Shown here: piece by piece, positions 1-6,328 of the stretch | Numbering within the stretch: position 1 is the first letter of the stretch | Layout: each line of letters opens with the position of its first letter | Source: Ornithomonoglobus_A sp034090805 | GTDB taxonomy: Bacteria > Bacillota > Clostridia > UBA1381 | DNA length: 6,331 nt | NCBI GenBank assembly: GCA_034090805.1 | Contig: JAXDRV010000119.1 | Span: 1-6,331 of the forward strand | Reading direction: 5' to 3' | The notes under the pieces: model-generated | Told to the model about the DNA's origin: nothing | Database searches by the model: none | The model's input: only the letters and a program-made list of their open reading frames with translations | Made by a program: the position numbers and the translations under genes

Positions 1-1
1 G

Positions 2-1762
2 GCTAAAACTCTTGAATTTACGGTTGCAAATTCAAAAGCGGAAACACTTGATGCCGCTAATGTTAAAATTGAGGGCAACGGCTCGAGTAAGGCATCGACA
101 AAGAACGGCTCGGTTTATACAATTGATCTCGGAACTCTTGCCGAGGGCACGGATTATACTGTAACGGTAGGAGATACGGTGCAGACTCTTACAACAACAG
201 GCGAAAGAGCAAAGATGAATGCGGCAATAGAAAGATTTGACAATTCATCAACGGTTTCAGATATGTATATCAGTGATAAGGAGTATATCACGGTTGCACA
301 TGATGCCGATAAGGGTGTTTTGTGGAAGAGCAGCTTTCCGACAAATGGTGCAGCTTCGCATACAAAATATGCGATGTACGCATTTGATGATGCCTTTGAT
401 TTCACAAAGGGTGATATGCTTGTATCGTTTGATGTCGAACTCAATCAGGAAATTGGCTGGATAAGCAGCAGTGAGTTCTATCTGTTCAATCCGATGCTTG
501 TATTTAACGGTACATCAACCGTATATATGCCATATATATACACATACGGAATAAGAGCAAGAAAATCTGATGGCGGACCGTTGGCAACGACAGACGGCAA
601 TGCGACAATGAGCAAGGGAGATAAATGTACCGTAAGCGTTTTATGTCATTACAATTCGGATACAAAACAGCTTGAATATACGCAGTTTGTAGACGGAAAA
701 CGTCTTATGTCAGATGCGACAACGGCAATTCCTGTTAATACAGTAAATATTACAGACGAAAATCTCGATGCGGCTCCTCAGATTCGTTTTGCCGGCAGAG
801 GCTTTGGTGACGGCGGCGTATACATTGACAACCTAAAAATAACAACAATAGACGGAATGACAGCCGACAGGCTTCTTACCATAACAAACAACACCGCAAC
901 AATAGACCTAAAGAGTACGGTTTTGTTTGCGGAGGGAACGGACGCAGAGCTTACCAATCCGCAGTATACAAATACTCTTGAAAAGAATGATATTATCGTA
1001 ACAAAGTACGATAATACCGATAAACTGCTTGCAAACGGCACTGTTGTAACGGATTTTAGCTTTAATCCCGCTTCATTGACGATAGGAAACCTTGACAGTG
1101 GATATACTTATGTGATAAAATTAAGTGACACATCAAAGCTCGCAAGTATTAACGGCAGTCCGATTAAGGTTGACGCATTCAAAGCTGCGGCTTCACCGTC
1201 CGGACTTGTGGAAAGTGTAATTTACGACAGCAACAACTACCAAATTTATGCCGACAAGGAAGGTAAATGGCCTTCAAACGCAGCTAAGATTAAGCTTGTT
1301 TTTGCCGATGAACACAGCAGTGTGAAAATAGGCGATACAGTGGGTGTTCCGGACGGAAACGGCGGATATGTATTTAATTATTCATCAAGTGCACTTCAGG
1401 CGAACACACAATACACCGTTACCGTTGACGGAACAGAATACGGTACATTCACAACAAGCGACGGAAGCGTAAGTGTTTCAAAGCCTAAGATAGGCGATGA
1501 CAGAAAAGCAAGCGTGACCGTAACAAATACGACAAGCACCGCTAAAAGCGTGTATATCATTCATGCGGCATATAAGGATAATGACGAGCTTTCGGATATC
1601 AGATATGAAAAGATAGACGTATCTGCCGGCGATTCGGCTTCGTATACGATGACGGAATCACCCTCGCTTGACGGTGCGACGGTGCAGAAGGTATTCGTAT
1701 GGGACGGCTTTGCCGAGATGACTCCGTACTGTGAAGCAACGGTATCGGAAATAAGTAATTAA
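2..1762 (+). CDS. Large modular secreted protein, C-terminal 586 residues (5' end outside window)
   Basis: The frame is open from the first bases of the window, so the true start lies upstream. The GTG at 179 and ATG at 215 are internal codons within continuous domain sequence, with no ribosome binding site. Counting base 2 as residue 1, residues 1-70 look like the end of an SbsA/Ig-like module (LAEGTDYTVTVGD). Residues 72-285 look like a concanavalin/LamG-type jelly roll, with FDDAFDFTKGDMLVSFDVEL early and a closing VYIDNLKITTIDG strand typical of such folds. Residues 286-398 and 399-490 are two more Ig-like modules (LDSGYTYVIKLSD; ANTQYTVTVDG). Residues 491-586 form a terminal beta module ending VFVWDGFAEMTP, often seen at the end of clostridial secreted proteins. 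No SLH domain, sortase motif or catalytic residue is visible in this part. It is probably a wall or extracellular carbohydrate-active or adhesive protein whose catalytic part, if any, lies upstream. Domain names come from sequence style and were not checked by profile search. Confidence 0.9.
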   Translation, partial: AKTLEFTVANSKAETLDAANVKIEGNGSSKASTKNGSVYTIDLGTLAEGTDYTVTVGDTVQTLTTTGERAKMNAAIERFDNSSTVSDMYISDKEYITVAHDADKGVLWKSSFPTNGAASHTKYAMYAFDDAFDFTKGDMLVSFDVELNQEIGWISSSEFYLFNPMLVFNGTSTVYMPYIYTYGIRARKSDGGPLATTDGNATMSKGDKCTVSVLCHYNSDTKQLEYTQFVDGKRLMSDATTAIPVNTVNITDENLDAAPQIRFAGRGFGDGGVYIDNLKITTIDGMTADRLLTITNNTATIDLKSTVLFAEGTDAELTNPQYTNTLEKNDIIVTKYDNTDKLLANGTVVTDFSFNPASLTIGNLDSGYTYVIKLSDTSKLASINGSPIKVDAFKAAASPSGLVESVIYDSNNYQIYADKEGKWPSNAAKIKLVFADEHSSVKIGDTVGVPDGNGGYVFNYSSSALQANTQYTVTVDGTEYGTFTTSDGSVSVSKPKIGDDRKASVTVTNTTSTAKSVYIIHAAYKDNDELSDIRYEKIDVSAGDSASYTMTESPSLDGATVQKVFVWDGFAEMTPYCEATVSEISN

Positions 1763-1812
1763 AAATTTCAGCGGGACTGCTGTATTAAGAACGGCAATAT
1801 TCGCACACGTAT

Positions 1813-1848
1813 GCGGCAAGGGAGCGGCAAGCGTCATTCCCAAGCCGC
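1813..1848 (+). promoter_or_regulatory. Candidate leader stem (possible anti-terminator form)
   Basis: GCGGC (1813-1817), AA, GGGA (1820-1823) can pair with TCCC (1838-1841), AA, GCCGC (1844-1848). This gives two helices of 4 and 5 pairs separated by a symmetrical AA/AA internal loop, with a 14-base apical loop. A symmetrical purine internal loop flanked by G+C helices is a common form in structured RNA. Its 3' strand is shared with the next hairpin, so both cannot form together. The pairing is seen directly; a regulatory role is inference. Confidence 0.4.
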
Positions 1849-1866
1849 CGCCGTGGCGGTTTATGC
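1844..1866 (+). promoter_or_regulatory. G+C-rich hairpin followed by short T-rich tract (possible attenuator)
   Basis: CCGCC (1845-1849) pairs with GGCGG (1855-1859) across the loop GCCGT, with a possible G1844-T1860 wobble pair. TTTAT follows directly. It resembles a weak intrinsic terminator, but the T tract is short and broken by A, so strong termination is unlikely. It competes for bases 1844-1848 with the upstream stem, the arrangement expected of an attenuator located 47 bases before gene 2. Confidence 0.35.
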
Positions 1867-1880
1867 CCTTAATGCGGCAG

Positions 1881-1895
1881 CCTGTTGTTATCAGG
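1881..1895 (+). promoter_or_regulatory. Small hairpin reaching into the gene 2 ribosome binding site
   Basis: CCTG (1881-1884) pairs with CAGG (1892-1895) across the 7-base loop TTGTTAT. The 3' strand runs directly into the ribosome binding sequence of gene 2, so the stem could partly shield it. Only four pairs form, so stability is doubtful. Confidence 0.25.
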
Positions 1896-1904
1896 AAAGG
1901 TGAG
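1893..1904 (+). promoter_or_regulatory. Ribosome binding site of gene 2
   Basis: AGGAAAGGTGAG contains AAAGGTGA, a good match to the anti-Shine-Dalgarno complement AAGGAGGTGA. Its core AGGTGA ends nine bases before the ATG at 1913. This supports that start, which is also immediately followed by a signal peptide. Confidence 0.8.
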
Positions 1905-1912
1905 ATCCCGAA

Positions 1913-3547
1913 ATGACAAACAGAATAAAAAAACTCATTGCCATTGTGCCGTGTATGCTTTTAACAGGCATTTTTGCGGCTCATGCCGCATATGCGGATG
2001 AGGTTAATATAGCCGTATTCGGCAAAGATGACCGTACAACCGTAAGCGGCAGCACGGGAGCTCCCGGCGGCACGGTATCGGTATCGGTGTTTAATAAAGG
2101 AGCCGATTACGGCGAGGTGGAAAACATGGAGGACGGTGCGCTTGTGTATGCCAATCAGCTAACTGCCGACAGCAACGGAAATTTCAGCCTTGTGCTGAAT
2201 TTCGGCGGCAGAGATACGGGTGAATACGCCATAAGGGTATATTGCGGCGGCAAGCAGGTTGCGGCAAAGCGTTTCCCCTACAGCGCAAGTGCGGATAACA
2301 AAAGGGCGATAGAACAGCTTAATGATGCTGTGCGAAACGGCACGGCGGCGGAATTTATCAAAAACAACAAAACCGCCTTGGAATTTTCCTCGGATTATGA
2401 CGGAAAAATATCGGAGGATAAGGCGGCGGCAACAGTGGCAGCCGCTGCTCCGTTTGATACCGATGATAAAATTACCTGTGCAAATGCCTACAAACAGGCA
2501 ATGCTTATTGCGGCGGTGTCGGATGGCAAGGTGACAGACCTTGACGAATTAAAGACGCTCGATATGATGTCGCAAAGTCCTTTAAAGGAAACATATGCGG
2601 CAAAATATATAACAAACGACGTAAAGAGCAACGCTCTTTCAAGGCTGACCGGGACAGCATACGCCTCGTTTGAGGATTTTAACGAAAAACTGTGTGATGC
2701 AATTGTGCTTGCAGTGACAAAGCATCCTACAGGCTACGGAGATATTGCAAGCTCCGCCTCGGCACTTTGTTCGCGGATACCGTCAAGTATTCTGACAGCG
2801 AATGCCTGCCGAAGCGTGGCGCAGCATGATTATCCGACCATAGATGCACTCATACAGGCACTTTCGGCAGCTACGGGCAGCTCCGGGGGCGGTGCAAGCG
2901 GCGGCGGATCGGGCGGCGGATCGGGCGGCGGATCAGGAGTTCCGTTTCCGGCTGTTTCCGACGGGAAGCCGACAGCCTCGCCCTCACCGACAGCACCTAT
3001 AGAGATAACATCGGGCTTTAATGATATAGGTGATTACGGCTGGGCGAAGGAGGCTATAGAGTCGCTTTCGGCAAAGGGAATTATTGCCGGAAAAGGCGGC
3101 GGTAAATTCTGTCCGGGCGAGAGCATAACGAGGGAGGAATTTATTAAGCTTGCGGTTTTGCTGTTTGACATTTCTCAGGGCAGCGGCGAATGTACCTTTG
3201 AGGACGCTGTTTCGGACGCATGGTATTATCCGTATATCAAGACCGCATATACGGCAGGAGTAATAAACGGAATATCGTCTGATACGTTCGGAGTGGGTAT
3301 GCAGATTACACGCCAGGATGCGGCGGTTATAATCGGCAAGTGCATAAGTGCCGAGCCTGAGGAGGACAAAAAAGCGGAATTTTCGGATATGGACGAAATT
3401 TCCGACTATGCCGCAGAAGCGGTCAAGCGTATGTATGCGCTGGGTATAATCAACGGCTATGAGGACGGAAGCTTCCGCCCCAAAAACAGTATCACACGTG
3501 CCGAAGCGGCGAAGATACTGTACGGCGCAGCGGGACTGAAGAAATAA
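1913..3547 (+). CDS. Exported surface protein with beta-sandwich, helical region and three C-terminal SLH domains
   Basis: The product has 544 residues. Residues 1-28 are a signal peptide: basic MTNRIKK, hydrophobic core, probable cleavage after AYA. The Cys at 14 is not in a lipobox. Residues 30-122 look like a beta-sandwich (VSGSTGAPGGTVSVSVF, then a GNFSLVLNF strand and GEYAIRVY), a layout seen in clostridial SLH surface proteins. Residues 127-320 are mostly helical, Ala/Asp/Lys-rich and unassigned. Residues 321-368 are a GGGS and Pro/Ser/Thr linker. Three SLH domains follow at about 369-421, 429-479 and 490-542, with wall-binding motif positions TREE (406-409), TRQD (466-469) and TRAE (528-531). 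The Arg is kept in all three. SLH triplets bind pyruvylated secondary cell-wall polymer, so the protein should sit on the wall with its N-terminal modules projecting outward. The gene is followed after 21 bases by another SLH gene, indicating one transcript. Function beyond wall attachment is unknown. Confidence 0.93.
   Translation: MTNRIKKLIAIVPCMLLTGIFAAHAAYADEVNIAVFGKDDRTTVSGSTGAPGGTVSVSVFNKGADYGEVENMEDGALVYANQLTADSNGNFSLVLNFGGRDTGEYAIRVYCGGKQVAAKRFPYSASADNKRAIEQLNDAVRNGTAAEFIKNNKTALEFSSDYDGKISEDKAAATVAAAAPFDTDDKITCANAYKQAMLIAAVSDGKVTDLDELKTLDMMSQSPLKETYAAKYITNDVKSNALSRLTGTAYASFEDFNEKLCDAIVLAVTKHPTGYGDIASSASALCSRIPSSILTANACRSVAQHDYPTIDALIQALSAATGSSGGGASGGGSGGGSGGGSGVPFPAVSDGKPTASPSPTAPIEITSGFNDIGDYGWAKEAIESLSAKGIIAGKGGGKFCPGESITREEFIKLAVLLFDISQGSGECTFEDAVSDAWYYPYIKTAYTAGVINGISSDTFGVGMQITRQDAAVIIGKCISAEPEEDKKAEFSDMDEISDYAAEAVKRMYALGIINGYEDGSFRPKNSITRAEAAKILYGAAGLKK
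2900..2935 (+). repeat. Three 12-base tandem repeats encoding a GGGS linker
   Basis: GGCGGCGGATCG occurs three times in a row, identical except for the final base of the third copy (A for G). It encodes residues 330-341 as three GGGS units. A similar but less regular GGGAS precedes it. The flexible linker separates the projecting domains from the SLH anchor. Near-identical DNA copies suggest recent expansion or a slippage-prone tract; unit changes would keep the frame. Confidence 0.9.
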
Positions 3548-3558
3548 AATGTTGCATC

Positions 3559-3563
3559 GGAGG
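3559..3563 (+). promoter_or_regulatory. Ribosome binding site that decides the start of gene 3
   Basis: GGAGG at 3559-3563 lies five bases before ATG 3569 but only two before the in-frame GTG 3566. Two bases is too close for efficient initiation, so ATG 3569 is preferred, giving a product one residue shorter than the longest possible reading. Confidence 0.8.
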
Positions 3564-3568
3564 TTGTG

Positions 3569-6202
3569 ATGAAAAAATTAAAGGCTCTGGGGAGCAGAAT
3601 AACGGCTGCCGTTATTGCAATGTGCTTTATAATTCAGACTGCGGCTGTATTTGCGGCGCAGACGGAGGAGGACACCTCCTCGGCGGAGCTTGCGTTCGGG
3701 ATTTTAAAGTACACCGGCATTATGGCGGCGGACAGAGAATATGAAAAAAATTATACCGTTACAAGGGGAGATTTTGCACTTTATCTTGCAAGACTGATGA
3801 AGTCGCCGGAATATTCGGCGGTGTCATACAGTGACGTTGACGGCTCAACCGAAAAAGGAAAGGCAATAATATCTCTTTCGGAAAGCGGAATACTGCGAGG
3901 ATTGGGTGACGGCACGTTCAGACCTGACAACAATATAACTGTTGCGGAGATGGCGGCTGTGGCGGTGCGTGCACTCGGATATAAGGAATACAGCGTATGG
4001 ACGGCGGCGGATTATCTCGAAAAGGCAAGGTCGCTCGGGCTGCTCAAGGGAATATCAAATCTTTCCGAAGCGTCAATGAGTGATTGTATCGTGCTTTTGT
4101 ATAATCTTCTGCATACGGACATGGTAAACATTGTCCTGAGGGGATTGAAATACGAGGAGAACAAAATCGGAACTCCGCTTGAATTGTATTTCGGATTGAA
4201 ATACGTAAAGGGCAGAGTGACGGCGAATGCGTATTCCTCACTTGACGGAAAATCCACGGGCAGTAAGAAAAGTGTGAAAATAGACGGTAAGGTATACAAT
4301 ACCGAAACTGAGACGGTCGCCGAGCGTCTTGGGCGCAGAGTGACTGCGTACTATACCGCCGAAACGGAAACGATAGTGTATTTTGCCGATGACGAAAAGA
4401 ACGAGGAGCTTGTGATAGATGCGGAGGATTTCATAAGCTTTGAGGGCGGCAGCATAAGATATTTTGAGGGTGAAAAAAGAAAGCATATCAGCATAAGAAC
4501 GGACGCTGTGATTATAAGGAACTCTCAGCTTGTCACAACGGATTATGCGTCTGCGTTTGATATTGAATACGGTAAAATCACCTGTGTTGCCTATAACGGA
4601 GAATACGATACCGTTATAATAGAAGCATATGAAAATCACATAATAAAGGGCATAGATATAGTCAAGCATATAATTTATACCGACAGAACCGCCGAAACGG
4701 GAAAGTCGATAAGCCTCGGTGATTTGGCATATTATGATTTTACCATGCTGCCGCACGGCAGAGAGGTAAACGAATCCACTCTTGAAAATGAGGATTTGAT
4801 AAGCGTTGCCCAATCTGCGGACGGGACGGTATTAAGAGCATATCTCTGCACGGAAACCGTAAGCGGAAAAACGGAGAATATTTCTGTTGAGGGCAGTAAG
4901 GTATACATGACGATAAACGGAACACGTTATCGTGCAGATAAGCATTTTTACGAAACGTATAAGCCGGCGGCGGGCGAGGAGGGTTCATATACTCTTGATG
5001 CCGGAGGCAGGATTGCCGCATATTCAAAAAGCTCGTCCATGAACGAAAGCATTGGATATATTTACAAGCTGTATCACGGCGATGCAGGCGATGATACATA
5101 TATCAAGCTTTACAATACAAGCCGTCAGCATATCGATGCAAGGCTTGCGGAGCATATGTCTCTTAACGGACAGAACGCCTCCGCGGCAGAAACGCAAAAG
5201 GCTCTCTGCACTCTTGCGGGAGGAAAATTAAAGCGTCAGCTTGTGATGTATAAGCTTAATTCGGAGGGTGATGTCGTGTCGATAACTCTTTCGGCAGACA
5301 GCAAGGAGCAGCGTATCAAAAACGATTCTCTCTATACCGTTATCCCGGCGGGGTCATATTCATGGTATTATCAGATGAAAACCTTTGACAAAAAGTATCC
5401 GCTTTCAAACAATACCTATTATATGCGTGTGCCGCCCGAAACGATGGAAAATCCATCAAAGGAGCTTTTCGGCTGTCAGACGTTCAAAAACGTGACGTGG
5501 TATAATTCCAACGGCTCAAAGTCTATTCTCGGCTTGTATAAATTTGATGATACAACGCCGTATGCGGATCTTTTGCTTGTACAGAATACGGACGGAACAA
5601 CGCTCACAAATCAGACGGAGATTACCGTTGTTTCCTCGGTGAACGAGGCTGTCGGAGCGGACGGCGAGGTCGTTACGGAAATCCGCGGCTACAGGCGAGG
5701 GACTGAGGTTACCGCATTTATACCCAAGGATTTATATAATAACGATGTTGAAACGGGAGATATAATCCGATTTGCAACTAATGTAAAGGGATATGTAGGT
5801 GCGTATGAGGTTGTATACGACTACAACGAGGACGAGGTGAAATGGGCGATGAGCAGCACTGCCAATAAATATACCTCGAACACCTCTTCTGCCGGAGGCT
5901 TGAGATATACCTTCGGATATATAAACGATCTGTATCTTGCGCCGTATTCGTCGGGACTTAACAGCGTCCTGCAAATAGGGCCTACTGCGGATTCTGTGGA
6001 GGATACATATCAGATAAACTCAAATAACAGTGCAACGACAAGATATATAATTGTTGACGGAAACAGACCGGCAAACAAAGTGTACATGGGTGATTTCTAT
6101 GAGGCTATGCCGTATGATATAAGCCATGACCTTTCGGCAACATCGAGAGCTTTTGTGCATACACGCTCAGGGTGGCTGATTGCGGTAATTATATATAAAT
6201 AA
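3569..6202 (+). CDS. Exported protein with N-terminal SLH domains and a long unassigned beta-rich region
   Basis: The product has 877 residues from ATG 3569. Residues 1-29 are a signal peptide (MKKLKALGSR, hydrophobic core, cleavage near AVFA). Residues 38-82 are an SLH-like domain with TRGD at 65-68. Residues 85-140 are a clear SLH domain (GILRGLGDGTFRPDNNIT), but the usual TRAE position reads TVAE (124-127). Residues 143-190 look like a third, degenerate SLH domain without the motif. Residues 191-877 are beta-rich, with alternating hydrophobic strands, many Tyr/Gly/Asp residues and recurring phrases: KGRVTANA near 214, IGYIYKLY near 495, FGYINDLY near 782, and IDG/NGxxY strands near 239 and 450. 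I infer several copies of one diverged beta module but cannot name it. No catalytic motif, transmembrane anchor or sortase signal is visible. It is translated 21 bases after the preceding SLH gene, probably in the same operon. Likely role: wall-attached structural or ligand-binding protein. Confidence 0.92.
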   Translation: MKKLKALGSRITAAVIAMCFIIQTAAVFAAQTEEDTSSAELAFGILKYTGIMAADREYEKNYTVTRGDFALYLARLMKSPEYSAVSYSDVDGSTEKGKAIISLSESGILRGLGDGTFRPDNNITVAEMAAVAVRALGYKEYSVWTAADYLEKARSLGLLKGISNLSEASMSDCIVLLYNLLHTDMVNIVLRGLKYEENKIGTPLELYFGLKYVKGRVTANAYSSLDGKSTGSKKSVKIDGKVYNTETETVAERLGRRVTAYYTAETETIVYFADDEKNEELVIDAEDFISFEGGSIRYFEGEKRKHISIRTDAVIIRNSQLVTTDYASAFDIEYGKITCVAYNGEYDTVIIEAYENHIIKGIDIVKHIIYTDRTAETGKSISLGDLAYYDFTMLPHGREVNESTLENEDLISVAQSADGTVLRAYLCTETVSGKTENISVEGSKVYMTINGTRYRADKHFYETYKPAAGEEGSYTLDAGGRIAAYSKSSSMNESIGYIYKLYHGDAGDDTYIKLYNTSRQHIDARLAEHMSLNGQNASAAETQKALCTLAGGKLKRQLVMYKLNSEGDVVSITLSADSKEQRIKNDSLYTVIPAGSYSWYYQMKTFDKKYPLSNNTYYMRVPPETMENPSKELFGCQTFKNVTWYNSNGSKSILGLYKFDDTTPYADLLLVQNTDGTTLTNQTEITVVSSVNEAVGADGEVVTEIRGYRRGTEVTAFIPKDLYNNDVETGDIIRFATNVKGYVGAYEVVYDYNEDEVKWAMSSTANKYTSNTSSAGGLRYTFGYINDLYLAPYSSGLNSVLQIGPTADSVEDTYQINSNNSATTRYIIVDGNRPANKVYMGDFYEAMPYDISHDLSATSRAFVHTRSGWLIAVIIYK

Positions 6203-6213
6203 TGCTCACTGAA

Positions 6214-6238
6214 CAAATGCGATTTTCAATCGCATTTG
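6214..6238. repeat. Perfect 10-bp inverted repeat (first of three)
   Basis: CAAATGCGAT (6214-6223) is the exact reverse complement of ATCGCATTTG (6229-6238), with the 5-base centre TTTCA; the flanking T and A can add an eleventh pair. It starts 11 bases after the gene 3 stop codon. No T tract follows on either strand, so it is not a standard intrinsic terminator by itself, although it could protect the 3' end of the transcript. Confidence 0.85.
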
Positions 6239-6239
6239 G

Positions 6240-6267
6240 AAAAATTATGACTATTGTCAAAATTTTT
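6240..6267. terminator. A+T-rich inverted repeat with T5 on both strands (possible weak bidirectional terminator; second of three)
   Basis: AAAAATTATGAC (6240-6251) and GTCAAAATTTTT (6256-6267) pair over 12 positions with one A/A mismatch (6247/6260), around a TATT loop. The 3' arm ends in five T on either strand, so it could stop transcription in both directions. Only two of the pairs are G:C, so the stem is weak. Terminator is the best guess; it may instead be a DNA-level site. Confidence 0.4.
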
Positions 6268-6268
6268 C

Positions 6269-6291
6269 GTGTAAAATCAGAGATTTTACAC
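6269..6291. repeat. Perfect 10-bp inverted repeat (third of three)
   Basis: GTGTAAAATC (6269-6278) is the exact reverse complement of GATTTTACAC (6282-6291), with the 3-base centre AGA. It begins one base after the preceding inverted repeat. It could be a hairpin or a site for a dimeric regulator of the next gene. Confidence 0.85.
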
Positions 6292-6299
6292 AGTTCGCA

Positions 6300-6328
6300 T
6301 TGATAAAGTCTGCCCAAATAAATATTTT
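6300..6328 (+). promoter_or_regulatory. Possible sigma-A promoter for a gene beyond the right edge
   Basis: TTGATA (6300-6305) matches the -35 consensus at 5 of 6 bases. It is followed at the ideal 17-base spacing by TATTTT (6323-6328), which matches TATAAT at 4 of 6. The site is close to the window end and in A+T-rich DNA, where chance matches are common. Confidence 0.3.

Larger units (their letters stand above)
1763..1912 (+). other. 150-base structured intergenic leader between gene 1 and gene 2
   Basis: This gap separates the first gene from the SLH operon. It contains no ORF with a ribosome binding site. It is G+C-rich in its second half and holds several inverted repeats, listed separately. 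I found no convincing sigma-A promoter in it, so gene 2 may be reached by read-through from gene 1 or from a weak promoter I cannot see. I compared it from memory with c-di-GMP-I, TPP, cobalamin, glycine, fluoride, THF and guanidine riboswitch cores; none fits. Confidence 0.55.

Noticed and set aside
179..181. GTG as start codon of gene 1
   Set aside because: The frame is open to the window start with matching Ig-like sequence, there is no ribosome binding site, and no signal peptide follows.
1769..1779. 11-base CAGCGGGACTG that occurs again at 3528-3538 near the end of gene 2, hinting at a duplicated SLH gene tail in the gap
   Set aside because: The match does not extend beyond 11 bases; the frame after it gives only a few residues before a stop. 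Chance or a very old remnant cannot be told apart.
1769..1782. CAGC/GCTG hairpin after gene 1 as its terminator
   Set aside because: The stem has only four pairs and no T tract follows.
1760..1786. TAAA, 15 bases, GCTGTATT resembling a sigma-28 (SigD-type) promoter before gene 2
   Set aside because: The -10 part matches GCCGATAT at only about 4 of 8 bases, and the first element overlaps the stop codon of gene 1.
1658..1843. 61-codon minus-strand open frame spanning the gene 1 end and the leader
   Set aside because: I see no domain or recognisable protein character, and it overlaps the end of gene 1 and the structured leader.
3566..3568. GTG as start codon of gene 3
   Set aside because: It lies only two bases from GGAGG; ATG 3569 has a workable five-base spacing.
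4238..4813. 191-codon open frame on the minus strand inside gene 3
   Set aside because: It lies wholly opposite a well-supported gene, and its translation has no domain or export character; it is a shadow of the + strand codon pattern.
6254..6277. TTGTCA and TAAAAT as a promoter within the inverted repeats
   Set aside because: The spacing is only 12 bases, too short for a sigma-A promoter.
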